This document shows, in pieces, positions 31,279 through 40,702 of a DNA stretch of 64,000 bases (positions within the stretch are counted from its first letter, which is position 1; every line of letters begins with the position of its first letter). Below the pieces are notes generated by a model, which was given only the letters and a program-made list of their open reading frames with translations, was not told the DNA's origin and did not search any database. The DNA is taken from positions 1-64,000 of the forward strand of contig JAWKMR010000008.1 of NCBI GenBank assembly GCA_041392125.1, read 5' to 3'. The translations under genes were made by a program, and so were the position numbers. Source of the DNA: Halomarinibacterium sp041392125 (GTDB taxonomy: Bacteria; Bacteroidota; Bacteroidia; Flavobacteriales; Flavobacteriaceae).

Positions 31279-31833
31279 ATGAAAAATTTTAAAATAGGAG
31301 CCAAAGTTTCGGTATTGGATGAGCCAATTTCTGGCAAAATAATTGAAAAAAAAGGAAAGGAAATTGTTGTTTTAACCAATGATGGTTTTGAGATGACTTT
31401 TTTTGAAAATGAATTGGTTGTTGAAGAAGAAATAACTGCGGACAGCCTTTCCAAGGGTATTGAGAATACGATTCAGTCCGAACATCATTCAATTCGAAAA
31501 AAAAGAAAAGAAAAAATAACAAAAAAGGGGACTACGCCGCCCATGGAGGTGGATCTTCACATTGAAAAATTAATTAAAAATCCGAAGCATTTGTCAAATT
31601 TTCAATTACTTACCATACAATTAGATACAGCAAAATACAAATTAGAGTTTGCAATAGCTAAAAAAATTCAACGTGTCATTTTTATTCATGGAATGGGTGA
31701 AGGGGTATTGCGTGCCGAACTAGAATTTATGGTCAATCGCTTTGATGGCTTAAAATATCAGGATGCAGACTACAAGAAATATGGAAATGGCGCAATAGAG
31801 GTTTATATTCCACAAAATGCAATGAAAAACTAA
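31279..31833 (+). CDS. Smr/MutS-type domain protein
   Basis: A 184-residue protein. The N-terminal 60 residues form an SH3-like KOW-type segment (KIGAKVSVLDEPISGKIIEKKGKEIVVL) and the C-terminal about 85 form a Smr domain with DLHIEKLIKN and the HGMGEGVLR motif. Smr domains are nuclease or nucleic-acid-binding modules, known from MutS2 and from ribosome-linked mRNA cleavage. The MutS2 part is absent. The substrate is unknown. The stop overlaps the convergent lipoprotein gene by four bases. Confidence 0.85.
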   Translation: MKNFKIGAKVSVLDEPISGKIIEKKGKEIVVLTNDGFEMTFFENELVVEEEITADSLSKGIENTIQSEHHSIRKKRKEKITKKGTTPPMEVDLHIEKLIKNPKHLSNFQLLTIQLDTAKYKLEFAIAKKIQRVIFIHGMGEGVLRAELEFMVNRFDGLKYQDADYKKYGNGAIEVYIPQNAMKN

Positions 31834-32714
31834 AAGCCGGGTGTTGTAGAGAGTTCCCCGCTTAAAATCCCATCGATAGTTCCAAAATTTAAAGTTTCGT
31901 AGATACGCTGCTCGTTTTCGTTAACCAAAATTAAGTTGTTAATTTTTAAAATAGCGTCGGTAGTAAAATCAAATACGTGTTCCCGGTATGCTTCTATTGA
32001 AAATTTTTCTACTACTTCAGGGTTCAAATAATTTGGTCCAACAGTGCTATCCGTAATATCATCTGTAGGATTTAGATTCCTATTAGCATCTTCATTTATG
32101 GTTAAAACACCATCGCCATCATCATCATCGTCAAGATAATCAGCAATCCCGTCATGATCGGTATCCTTTGGGTTAGTCAACGGGTCATTGTCTCCGTCGG
32201 TATTTTCGGTATCAAGTTCTAACCTTGTAGGCACATTATCTCCGTCATCATCAAAATCGAAATAATCGGGTATGCCATCCATATCGGTGTCACCAACAAA
32301 CTCTTTTTCAAAAGGAACTCCATCGTCATCGTCATATTTCGCAATTGTCAAAAGAGTTAATGTGCCGGAGTTTCCAATGAATTCTGAAATTACTTGCGGT
32401 GAGGTAGGAGGTACCTCGGTGCAAAAATAGCTGGAAGTTACTTCGCTATTAAAAACTCGGTAATTTACAAAGTTGTTGGCATTTAGCGCAATGGAAGTAG
32501 TATCGGAAGCAATAAAAAGATCAGAATCGCCTTGTATTAACAGTGAAATTGCTTCGGTGTTAGCCTCGTTAATCTTGTAAAAAAGGAAGCTATCGCTTCC
32601 ATTACAGAATTGTATCGCCGCATTGTCAAAATCGAAAGAGGTGTCAATAATTTCGCCATCGTTACATCCCAGAAAAAGGGTACTCAAAATAATAAAACTA
32701 AAAAGTTTTTGCAT
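31830..32714 (-). CDS. Lipoprotein with thrombospondin-3-like calcium repeats
   Basis: A 294-residue predicted lipoprotein (signal to the lipobox LSTLFLGC, Cys at 17). The central part (residues about 125-215) holds Asp-rich TSP3-like repeats such as DTDMDGIPDYFDFDDDGDN and DTDHDGIADYLDDDDDGDG. These bind calcium in the family and often form rigid extracellular stalks. No enzyme motif is visible. I infer a surface-attached role. Confidence 0.72.
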   Translation of the reverse strand: MQKLFSFIILSTLFLGCNDGEIIDTSFDFDNAAIQFCNGSDSFLFYKINEANTEAISLLIQGDSDLFIASDTTSIALNANNFVNYRVFNSEVTSSYFCTEVPPTSPQVISEFIGNSGTLTLLTIAKYDDDDGVPFEKEFVGDTDMDGIPDYFDFDDDGDNVPTRLELDTENTDGDNDPLTNPKDTDHDGIADYLDDDDDGDGVLTINEDANRNLNPTDDITDSTVGPNYLNPEVVEKFSIEAYREHVFDFTTDAILKINNLILVNENEQRIYETLNFGTIDGILSGELSTTPGF

Positions 32715-32788
32715 TTACGTATCATTTTTACAATTACAAAATAAAACATTTCAAAAATTACTGTTCACAAAGAACGGGTATTAATGTG

Positions 32789-32796
32789 TATTTTTG
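32789..32796 (+). promoter_or_regulatory. -7 promoter element for the cysteine desulfurase gene
   Basis: TATTTTTG followed by C, 27 bases before the ATG at 32824. A clear -33 TTG is not seen. Confidence 0.5.
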
Positions 32797-32823
32797 CTAA
32801 AAATAGTTTAGAAAATCCTATAG

Positions 32824-33972
32824 ATGAAGAAAGTGTATTTAGATAATGCCGCCACGACTCAATTGAGAAATGAAGTAATACATACGATGATTAACGTATT
32901 AAAAACAGAACATGGAAATCCCTCATCTACACATGCTTACGGAAGGTCTTCTAAATCACTACTCGAAAATTGCCGAAAAGAAATTGCTCGATTATTTCGT
33001 GTACAAGCTTCGGAAATTATATTTACTTCCGGGGGAACGGAGGCTGATAATTTAATTCTTCAAAGTGCTGTTGAAAATTTGGGAATTGAACGTATCGTAA
33101 CCAGTAAATTAGAACACCATGCAGTGTTAAATACCATAAAATCTCTTCAGCTAAAGGAAGGAATAGAAGTAGCTTTTATAAAGCACCATCAAGATAGCAG
33201 TATTGATATTGAAGACTTTGAAACCATTTTAAAAAATTCCTCCAAAAAAACATTGGTTAGTCTTATGCACGTTAATAATGAGATTGGAACTTTGTTGCCT
33301 CTTGATGAAGTAGCTCGAATTAGCAAGCGCTACAACGCATTATTTCATAGTGATATGGTCCAATCGATCGGGCATTTTAGTATAGATTTTAATACTGTCT
33401 TGGTTGACTTTGCAGCGGCTTCTGCACATAAATTTCATGGCCCAAAAGGAGTAGGCTTTGCTTTTATTCGAAAAAATTCGGGTTTAAAACCAGTTCAGTT
33501 TGGAGGAGGACAGGAACGTGGTTTAAGAGCTGGTACAGAAGCGGTATATGCTGTAGCCGGGATGACTGAAGCTTTAAAAATAGGGTATCAGAACCTTGAG
33601 AGAGAAAAGACTTATATCCTCTCATTAAAAGAATATTTTAAAAATGAACTTATTAAAAATTTTAAGACTGTAAGTTTTAATGCACTTAGCGGCGATTTAG
33701 AAAAGAGTAGCTACACCACAATAAGCGTTCATTTGCCGCTTCCGGAAAATAAAGCACAATTGTTAACTTTTCAATTGGATTTAAGAGGAATTGCCTGCTC
33801 TGAAGGGAGTGCTTGCCAAAGTGGAAGCCAAGAAGGATCTCATGTGCTCAAAGAACTCCTTTCTGAAGAACAATTAAAAAACCCTTCACTACGCTTTTCC
33901 TTTTCTATATTCAATACAAAAGAGGAGGTAGATTATGTAATAGAAACCTTGAAAGAATTTATCGAAAATTAG
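32824..33972 (+). CDS. Cysteine desulfurase family protein (IscS/NifS-like)
   Basis: A PLP-dependent aminotransferase class V enzyme of 382 residues. The N-terminal YLDNAATTQ, HGNPSSTHAYG and TSGGTEADNL are family landmarks. SAHKFHGPKGVGF contains the Schiff-base Lys near residue 203, and ACSEGSACQSGSQ holds the sulfur-carrying Cys region near 326-332. It supplies sulfur for iron-sulfur clusters or tRNA thiolation. The gene is alone rather than beside isc or suf genes, so the acceptor pathway cannot be assigned. Confidence 0.93.
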   Translation: MKKVYLDNAATTQLRNEVIHTMINVLKTEHGNPSSTHAYGRSSKSLLENCRKEIARLFRVQASEIIFTSGGTEADNLILQSAVENLGIERIVTSKLEHHAVLNTIKSLQLKEGIEVAFIKHHQDSSIDIEDFETILKNSSKKTLVSLMHVNNEIGTLLPLDEVARISKRYNALFHSDMVQSIGHFSIDFNTVLVDFAAASAHKFHGPKGVGFAFIRKNSGLKPVQFGGGQERGLRAGTEAVYAVAGMTEALKIGYQNLEREKTYILSLKEYFKNELIKNFKTVSFNALSGDLEKSSYTTISVHLPLPENKAQLLTFQLDLRGIACSEGSACQSGSQEGSHVLKELLSEEQLKNPSLRFSFSIFNTKEEVDYVIETLKEFIEN

Positions 33973-36437
33973 AATTTTGAGGTGATTCTAACGTTAAAAA
34001 CCCGCGGTGTAAGATAGTTAGGAATTGCATACTGCACTTTAGTATACACATCTCTTACAAAGGTATTGGTAATAGAGTTTTGTACATCAAAAATGTTGAA
34101 AATCTCTGCACCAATGGTAAGTTCTTTAAATGGTTTTAACCAGCCACTTTCCTTTCGCTTTTTATCATGAATTAACACATACGAAATCCCTAAATCGGCT
34201 CTTTTATAATCATTTAAGCGAGTTTGAAAATCGTAAGGGTCTGCATAACTAGGGGAACCGCCGGGAAGCCCAGTATTATAAACCATGTTTAAGTACATTT
34301 TTAAATCGGGAATAATTTTCACGTAATCCTGAAACAGCACACCAAATTTTAACCGCTGGTCTGTAGGCCTAAAGATGTATCCACGGTCATTAATGTTTTC
34401 TTCTGTTTTAAGATAGCCGAAACTTACCCAACTTTCGGTGCCTGGAACAAATTCTCCTGCTAAGCGCAAGTCAACACCATAAGCATAGGCAATAGCATTG
34501 TTATTAGCTCGATAACGGATGCGAACATTTTCAAGAGTGTATGGATTTACATCGGTAAGACTCTTATAATATGCTTCTGAATTTAATGTGAAAGGACGTC
34601 CCCATAAGTCGAAACTATAATCATTCCCTAAAACAATATGAACAGATTGTTGCGCTTTTACTCCCGGCCTCACGGTTCCTGTTGAGTCACGTAACTCTCT
34701 ATAAAATGGAGGCTGATGATAAAATCCTCCCGATAGACGGAACAACATATCCATATCCCATTTTGGTTTTATAGATATTTGGGCTCTTGGACTAAAAACG
34801 GTTTGTGTTATATTTTTTATACCGTCACCGCTTACAGTCCAATTTTGAGCACGAACCCCTGCATTAAGATATATTTCGTTATCACCTAAAAAAGTTCTTT
34901 TGCTCCATTGTGCGTATCCGGATAACCTATTAATCTGGGCACTGTTTTGTGCTCTAATATTGGTATATGGGACGATGGGAGAGTCGTAGGCTTCATACGG
35001 TTGATCGTTGGCATAATCTTCTAGTGGTGGACGAATGGAAAAACCTGCAGAATCTATAATTTCATACTCTTGAATACGATCTCGAATATCTTCGCGGGTG
35101 TATTTAAATCCATATTCAATTCTGCTCTCATCTATGTCATAGACCCCTTTATGTTCAAAATTCATAATAAGGGCATCTAAATCATTTCGGGCATGTGTTA
35201 ACTGCCCTCCAATGCCTTCAGCAAATTCTACTTCTCCTAAATTTTCATCGCCAATGTTAGTGTTAACTTCTCCTAAAAGATACTGAGCTTGAATGTCAAA
35301 ATATTCCTGTTCAGTAGTTTGATAAATAGAACCAATAAATTTGGCTGTAAAATTTTCAGAAATCGCATAAGTTCCTTTTAATGCTCCAAAATAGGTATTG
35401 TATCGATCATCTTCTTGACCTTCGTAAAAAACCAGTAGCGCTCGGGGGTCAGCTAGTGTGCCGAAGTTTGTTTGGCGGGATAAAGGTTGGTATTGGTAAT
35501 CATTTATAGAAACATTTCCCAAGACTCCAAGTTCAAATTTGTTACTTAATTTGTAGGTAAGATACGCTTGTGCATCGGCAAAAGTGGGGCGGAAGTTAGT
35601 TTCGGTTTCTTTGGCATTTACAAATAGGCTATTATCTCTGTAACGAAGCCCTACAATGCCTGTGAGTCTTCCCGATTTCGATTTTCCACCTACGGAAACA
35701 CTTCCCCCCAATAAACTGGCATCCAGTGAGGCCTCAAAACTAGTCGGACGGCGATAAGTAATATCTAAAACTGAAGAAAGTTTATCGCCAAACTTGGCTT
35801 GAAATCCTCCGGCAGAGAAATCGACACTTGAGGTTAGATCGGTATTGACAAAACTTAAGCCCTCCTGTTGTCCACTTCTAATTAAAAAGGGACGATACAC
35901 TTCAATTTCATTAACATATACTAAGTTTTCATCATAATTGCCACCACGAACAGCATATTGGGTACTAAGTTCGTTATTACCACTTACGCCGGGAAGCGAC
36001 ATTAATACATTTTCAACACCAGCGTTGGCACCCGTCATTTTTCTTGCGATTTCAGGAGTAAAAGAAGTGACTCCTTCAACACGTTTCCTTTTTTTAGCAT
36101 CGATAATGACCGTTGTAATGACTTCCACATCGGTGGGCATTTGAGGGTTAAACTCGTAGTCCTCGTTATTAGATAGGGTTACCGATAGCTTAATATTTTT
36201 ATATCCTAAGTAAGAAAAGGTAATTGTTATTTCTCGATTTGCAGGTATTTCCAATACATACACCCCGTTATTATCGGTTAAAGTTCCTTTGTCATCATAA
36301 GAGACAGAGGCACCTGGGACAGTTTTTCCTTGTTCATCAAAAACAATTCCTTTTATGGTTGCCGTTTGAGCTGTAACAATGGTTGTAAAAAGAATAAAAA
36401 GAAACAGGAGTTGTAATGGTAGTGTTTTCAAAAGCAA
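33969..36437 (-). CDS. TonB-dependent receptor with carboxypeptidase-regulatory-like N-terminus
   Basis: An 822-residue outer-membrane receptor: signal peptide, CarboxypepD_reg-like domain (residues about 25-105, GIVFDEQGKTVPGASVSYDD), plug domain and a 22-strand-type barrel ending in NVRITSKF with the terminal aromatic residue. No SusD partner gene follows, and the substrate is unknown. It lies nine bases after the M23 peptidase gene on the same strand, so the two probably share a transcript. Confidence 0.9.
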   Translation of the reverse strand: MLLKTLPLQLLFLFILFTTIVTAQTATIKGIVFDEQGKTVPGASVSYDDKGTLTDNNGVYVLEIPANREITITFSYLGYKNIKLSVTLSNNEDYEFNPQMPTDVEVITTVIIDAKKRKRVEGVTSFTPEIARKMTGANAGVENVLMSLPGVSGNNELSTQYAVRGGNYDENLVYVNEIEVYRPFLIRSGQQEGLSFVNTDLTSSVDFSAGGFQAKFGDKLSSVLDITYRRPTSFEASLDASLLGGSVSVGGKSKSGRLTGIVGLRYRDNSLFVNAKETETNFRPTFADAQAYLTYKLSNKFELGVLGNVSINDYQYQPLSRQTNFGTLADPRALLVFYEGQEDDRYNTYFGALKGTYAISENFTAKFIGSIYQTTEQEYFDIQAQYLLGEVNTNIGDENLGEVEFAEGIGGQLTHARNDLDALIMNFEHKGVYDIDESRIEYGFKYTREDIRDRIQEYEIIDSAGFSIRPPLEDYANDQPYEAYDSPIVPYTNIRAQNSAQINRLSGYAQWSKRTFLGDNEIYLNAGVRAQNWTVSGDGIKNITQTVFSPRAQISIKPKWDMDMLFRLSGGFYHQPPFYRELRDSTGTVRPGVKAQQSVHIVLGNDYSFDLWGRPFTLNSEAYYKSLTDVNPYTLENVRIRYRANNNAIAYAYGVDLRLAGEFVPGTESWVSFGYLKTEENINDRGYIFRPTDQRLKFGVLFQDYVKIIPDLKMYLNMVYNTGLPGGSPSYADPYDFQTRLNDYKRADLGISYVLIHDKKRKESGWLKPFKELTIGAEIFNIFDVQNSITNTFVRDVYTKVQYAIPNYLTPRVFNVRITSKF

Positions 36438-36446
36438 TAATTAGGG

Positions 36447-38132
36447 TTATTTTCTGAAAAAAGTTGCTTCAAATGTAGCACTATTTCCTACATTATCGAC
36501 AACAATTACTTGTAAATTGTTTTCGGTTTCGTTGGTTACTTGGTCATCAAAATCATATACAAGAACGTCTTTTTTGTAATCATATTCTGTGAGAATAAAT
36601 TTTCCGTTAATAGTCGCTCTATAACTACTTACTCCGGTTTCTTTATCTTCAATCTTAATTTCCAAGGTATTGTTTTTACTGATCCACTGCCCGTCTTTAA
36701 AATTTTTGGGCGCAATATTAGGTGGAATAGTATCTAATGCTAAAGCATACGTACCAAAAGTACGTACTCCCGCACTTAGTTTAGTGCCTTTTCTACTGGT
36801 AGAATTATAGTAGGGGACACCTTTATAATTGAGCCTTCCAATGTATAGTTTATTCAAATCTGCTTCTTGGTAATTGGAAGCGTCTACAGTGATCGTAATA
36901 TTTTTGTGAATAGGTATGACATCTTCATGAAAAACTAAGGTATCTCCTTTTGCTTCAATAGCAAGATAAGTGTCTTCATAGAGACTTTCGGAAGGAATAT
37001 AGATGCTAAATTTCCCTTTGGTAATAGATGTTGCTTGGTCTGCATAAATAAAGTCTGAAGTCTTTTCCAACTGCTTCGGGTCTTTTATTTCTTCTTTTTT
37101 GCCCTCTATTGGAACCGTAATTAATACGGTGTTTCCATCGAAGTCTGAAACTTCCATCGTGTACATAGAGGCAAATCCGTCTTCTACTTGCACAAAACCC
37201 TGATTTACTTCTTGAACAATAACACTTAATGGATTATTAGTTTCTCTAAAAAGCTTCTGAACTCTACTTTTATTGGTTTCAAAATAATGGTAATCGATAT
37301 AGCGATTTAAATATCGGGTTTCATCAAAAGAAAATTTATTAAATAAAACCGTAAAATAGGGTTCGCCATTGTATTTGGTTTTTATTTGATAGGTTCCGTT
37401 TTTATTGGAAGCACCATTTTGTTGATCGTAAGCAGAAATTCCGAAGCCAATTTTCCCGAAAGCCGTAATATTTTCGGCAACATACGATCCATCTTTTTGC
37501 CGCTTAAGCCTTAATTTTACAGGATTTTGCGATTGATCTACATGAGCATCGTCGCTATATGGGTAGGCAAAGACACTATTAACCAGGGGGGTTGTTGTGT
37601 CTGGAATTTTAATTCCGAAAAGCAATGGATTCATGGGGCGCGATGCTGCATCCCGAATTTCAAAATGTAAATGAGGGCCGCCACTACTGCCACTATTTCC
37701 TGTGTATGCTATAATGTCTCCTTTTTTTACAGGTAACATAGTAGCTTCCGGGAAAAGCTCAATTTCGTAGCTTTCTTTTTTATACTGATTTTGCTTCACG
37801 TAGTCTTGTATATCGCCCGCATATTTTTGCAAGTGAGCATACACCGTACTATGACCATTGGGATGTTGAATGTACAATGCTTTTCCATAGCCATAATGAC
37901 TCACTTTAATTCTTTGTATATATCCGTCGGCAGTAGCATACACCGGAAACCCTTCCTTTTGTTGAGTTTTTATGTCTAATCCGCTATGAAAATGATTACT
38001 TCGAAGTTCTCCAAAATTTCCGGAGAGATACATGGAAATATCCAAAGGGTTACTAAAAAAATCTTGAGGAATGTTTTCTTGACTTCTTAATAGGGAAGTG
38101 GTAAGAAAAAAGAGTACTAATAATTGCTTCAT
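36447..38132 (-). CDS. M23 family metallopeptidase
   Basis: A 561-residue exported protein: signal peptide to about residue 17, then an M23/LytM domain. NHFHSGLDI (residues 47-54) and GGPHLHFEIRD (near 152-162) supply the zinc-binding and catalytic His and Asp of lysostaphin-type endopeptidases. The long C-terminal part (residues 185-561) is beta-rich and lacks a motif I recognise. A cell-wall peptide-cleaving role is inferred from the domain. Catalytic residues are intact, so it is not an EnvC-like inactive form. Confidence 0.9.
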   Translation of the reverse strand: MKQLLVLFFLTTSLLRSQENIPQDFFSNPLDISMYLSGNFGELRSNHFHSGLDIKTQQKEGFPVYATADGYIQRIKVSHYGYGKALYIQHPNGHSTVYAHLQKYAGDIQDYVKQNQYKKESYEIELFPEATMLPVKKGDIIAYTGNSGSSGGPHLHFEIRDAASRPMNPLLFGIKIPDTTTPLVNSVFAYPYSDDAHVDQSQNPVKLRLKRQKDGSYVAENITAFGKIGFGISAYDQQNGASNKNGTYQIKTKYNGEPYFTVLFNKFSFDETRYLNRYIDYHYFETNKSRVQKLFRETNNPLSVIVQEVNQGFVQVEDGFASMYTMEVSDFDGNTVLITVPIEGKKEEIKDPKQLEKTSDFIYADQATSITKGKFSIYIPSESLYEDTYLAIEAKGDTLVFHEDVIPIHKNITITVDASNYQEADLNKLYIGRLNYKGVPYYNSTSRKGTKLSAGVRTFGTYALALDTIPPNIAPKNFKDGQWISKNNTLEIKIEDKETGVSSYRATINGKFILTEYDYKKDVLVYDFDDQVTNETENNLQVIVVDNVGNSATFEATFFRK

Positions 38133-38218
38133 TTAAAGAGAAAGTTACTCTAAAATAATGGGGAGAATTCTGTTTTATTGTATTTAACTTCAATATTACA
38201 AAAAAATACCTAAAAGTG

Positions 38219-38249
38219 TTGGCTTATTGAAAGTCGAATGTTAACTTTG
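38219..38249 (+). promoter_or_regulatory. Promoter of the coiled-coil/zapA unit
   Basis: TTG (38219-38221), 20 bases, then TAACTTTG (38242-38249): one of the cleanest fits to the TTG-N19-21-TAnnTTTG pattern in this window. It lies 28 bases before the first ATG. Confidence 0.65.
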
Positions 38250-38277
38250 TAGAGTAAGTATTGAAAACGCTTATTAC

Positions 38278-38568
38278 ATGTCTCAACTTTCAGAAATTGT
38301 TGACAGTCTTGAAAATAGAATAAGCAAGCTTCTTCATAATTATGAAAAGCTAAAGCAAAGCAAGCTTAGACTGGAAGAACAATTTCAACAATTAGAAAGC
38401 CAACATCGTCAAAATGCAAGACAAATTGACGAATGGAAAGAGAAATTTGAGAGTTTAAAATTAGCAAATTCAATGCTTGGCAGCGACCAATATAAACGAG
38501 ATACAAAACTCAAAATAAATGCATTAATTCGGGAAATTGATCAATGTATTGCACAGCTTTCCGAATAA
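38278..38568 (+). CDS. Small coiled-coil protein upstream of zapA
   Basis: A 96-residue soluble protein dominated by a heptad-type coiled coil (residues about 5-65, NRISKLLHNYEKLKQSKLRL). Similar small coiled-coil proteins lie before zapA in many Bacteroidota and may play a ZapB-like part in division, but no experiment is known to me. Its stop is 11 bases before the zapA start, so they are one transcription unit. Confidence 0.75.
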   Translation: MSQLSEIVDSLENRISKLLHNYEKLKQSKLRLEEQFQQLESQHRQNARQIDEWKEKFESLKLANSMLGSDQYKRDTKLKINALIREIDQCIAQLSE

Positions 38569-38579
38569 CAAAATAATCA

Positions 38580-38870
38580 ATGTCGAACGCACTTAAAATT
38601 AAACTTTCTATTGCAGACAGGGTGTATCCATTAACTATTAATCCCAACCAAGAAGAAGGGCTTCGTAGTGCCACCAAGAAAATAGAAGAGATGATTAAGC
38701 GTTTTGAAAACAGTTATGCCGTACGAGACAAACAAGATGTTTTGGCCATGTGTGCCCTTCAGTTTGCAGCTCAGGTAGAACAAAAAAACATTGATAAAGT
38801 GAACGATCAAGAACAAGTAGAAGAAAAACTTGAAGCCTTAAATAAGCTCTTGCTCGATCATCTTGCATAA
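38580..38870 (+). CDS. zapA: Cell division protein ZapA
   Basis: A 96-residue protein with the ZapA opening KIKLSIADRVYPLTI and a C-terminal coiled coil. ZapA binds FtsZ filaments and stabilises the division ring. The length is typical. It follows the coiled-coil gene closely and precedes a structured RNA that looks like 6S RNA, an arrangement also known from Proteobacteria. Confidence 0.88.
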   Translation: MSNALKIKLSIADRVYPLTINPNQEEGLRSATKKIEEMIKRFENSYAVRDKQDVLAMCALQFAAQVEQKNIDKVNDQEQVEEKLEALNKLLLDHLA

Positions 38871-38899
38871 CGTTCTTTAAAATAAAATAGTAAGGTTAC

Positions 38900-39069
38900 T
38901 GCCTACATTAGTATTATTTTTTGGTAAACTCAACAGGAATTCTTTAAAAAGGGTGAGTTGAAGTTGTAAAAGCGCGCCGTCTTTGAACGGATACTTGACC
39001 AGCTTGTTAACCCTAAACTTGTTTTAAGGAGTTTATACAAAATCGCAATTATTAATGTAGGCTTTTTTA
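38900..39069 (+). ncRNA. ssrS: 6S RNA candidate
   Basis: The stretch between zapA and rny folds as 6S RNA should. A perfect ten-base closing helix joins GCCTACATTA (38901-38910) to TAATGTAGGC (39053-39062). A second helix has AACTCA near 38927 pairing with TGAGTT near 38954. A run of six T follows the closing helix (39063-39068) as a terminator. 6S RNA binds the housekeeping RNA polymerase by mimicking an open promoter. Ends are approximate. Confidence 0.78.
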
Positions 39070-39088
39070 TTTCAACAAATCAACACTC

Positions 39089-40654
39089 ATGAACAACATT
39101 ATACTTATCGTCATTGCAGTTTTGGCGGGATTGATACTAGGATTCATTATTTCAAAAATACTCGAAAAGAAACAGGCTTCACAATTATTGAAGTCTGCTA
39201 AAAAAAATGCAACGTCCATTATCAAGGAAGCAAATACTGAAGGAGAATCTATCAAGAAAGAGAAAATATTACAGGCCAAAGAAAAATTTATTGAACTTAA
39301 GGCAGAACACGAAAAAGTAATTTTAAGTCGGGATAAAAAGATTGCTGAAGCCGAAAAGAGAATTAGAGACAAAGAATCTCAAGTTTCTAATGAACTTGCA
39401 AAAAACAAAAAATTGGCTGCCGACTTAGAGACGCAAAAGAGCACTTACGATGAACGTCAAAAATTTATTGAAAAGAAAGAGGCAGAACTCGAAAAGCTTC
39501 ATCGTAGTCAAATTGAGCAACTGGAAGTAATTTCAAGCCTTTCTGCCGAGGAAGCTAAAAATCAATTGTTGGAAAGCTTAAAAGGAGAGGCAAAGACCAA
39601 TGCCATGGCGTATATTCAAAACACCTTGGAAGAAGCAAAAATGACGGCGCAACAAGAAGCCAAAAAAGTTATTATTAATACAATTCAGCGAATAGGCACT
39701 GAAGAAGCTATTGAAAACTGTGTTTCGGTATTTAATCTGGAAGGAGACGATGTAAAAGGTCGAATTATTGGCCGCGAAGGACGCAATATTAGAGCTATAG
39801 AAGCTGCAACGGGCGTTGAAATTATTGTCGATGACACTCCTGAAGCCATCATTCTCTCTTGTTTCGATTCGGTACGAAGAGAAATTGCTCGTTTGTCACT
39901 ACATAAATTGGTTACGGATGGGCGTATCCACCCGGCTCGTATTGAAGAAGTAGTGAAAAAAACCACCAAGCAAATTGAAGAAGAAATTATTGAGGTAGGA
40001 AAACGAACCGTAATTGATCTAGGAATTCATGGATTACACCCAGAATTAATTAAAGCTGTTGGAAGAATGAAATATCGCTCTTCTTATGGGCAAAACCTTT
40101 TGCACCATTCGCGCGAAGTTGCAAGACTTTGCGGTATTATGGCTGCTGAATTAGGCTTGAACGCCAAGCTTGCCAAGAGAGCTGGTCTATTACACGATAT
40201 TGGAAAAGTACCTGAAGCTGAAACCGAGACCCCTCACGCCATTTTAGGAATGCAGTGGGCCGAAAAATATGGCGAAAAACCCGAAGTTTGCAACGCTATT
40301 GGGGCTCACCATGACGAAATTGAAATGACCGATTTACTTTCACCTATTGTTCAAGTATGTGATGCTATAAGCGGTGCACGCCCCGGAGCGAGAAGACAAG
40401 TATTAGATTCTTACATTCAACGACTAAAAGATTTAGAAGATATTGCTTTTGGCTTTGGCGGAGTACAAAAAGCCTATGCTATCCAAGCAGGAAGAGAGTT
40501 ACGGGTAATGGTTGAAAGCGAGAAAGTAAGTGACGATAAAGCGGCTCAATTATCTTTTGAAATATCACAAAAAATTCAAACCGATATGACCTATCCGGGT
40601 CAAGTAAAAGTTACTGTAATTCGCGAAACCAGAGCCGTAAATATAGCTAAGTAA
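39089..40654 (+). CDS. rny: Ribonuclease Y
   Basis: A membrane-anchored endoribonuclease that starts mRNA decay. Its 521 residues show the expected order: one N-terminal helix (residues 3-22), a long coiled coil (about 25-190), a KH domain (about 210-275, GRIIGREGRNIRAIE) and an HD domain (LLHDIGKVPE near 368). It ends in a strong terminator. Catalytic HD residues are intact. Confidence 0.97.
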   Translation: MNNIILIVIAVLAGLILGFIISKILEKKQASQLLKSAKKNATSIIKEANTEGESIKKEKILQAKEKFIELKAEHEKVILSRDKKIAEAEKRIRDKESQVSNELAKNKKLAADLETQKSTYDERQKFIEKKEAELEKLHRSQIEQLEVISSLSAEEAKNQLLESLKGEAKTNAMAYIQNTLEEAKMTAQQEAKKVIINTIQRIGTEEAIENCVSVFNLEGDDVKGRIIGREGRNIRAIEAATGVEIIVDDTPEAIILSCFDSVRREIARLSLHKLVTDGRIHPARIEEVVKKTTKQIEEEIIEVGKRTVIDLGIHGLHPELIKAVGRMKYRSSYGQNLLHHSREVARLCGIMAAELGLNAKLAKRAGLLHDIGKVPEAETETPHAILGMQWAEKYGEKPEVCNAIGAHHDEIEMTDLLSPIVQVCDAISGARPGARRQVLDSYIQRLKDLEDIAFGFGGVQKAYAIQAGRELRVMVESEKVSDDKAAQLSFEISQKIQTDMTYPGQVKVTVIRETRAVNIAK

Positions 40655-40676
40655 TTTTAAATTGATAAATTAATAG

Positions 40677-40702
40677 TAAAGCCCTTTTATAGGGCTTTTT
40701 TA
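40677..40702. terminator. Terminator between rny and xerD
   Basis: AAAGCCC pairs with GGGCTTT around a short TTTTATA loop, followed by six T. It can serve both convergent genes, though the T run favours rny. Confidence 0.85.
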
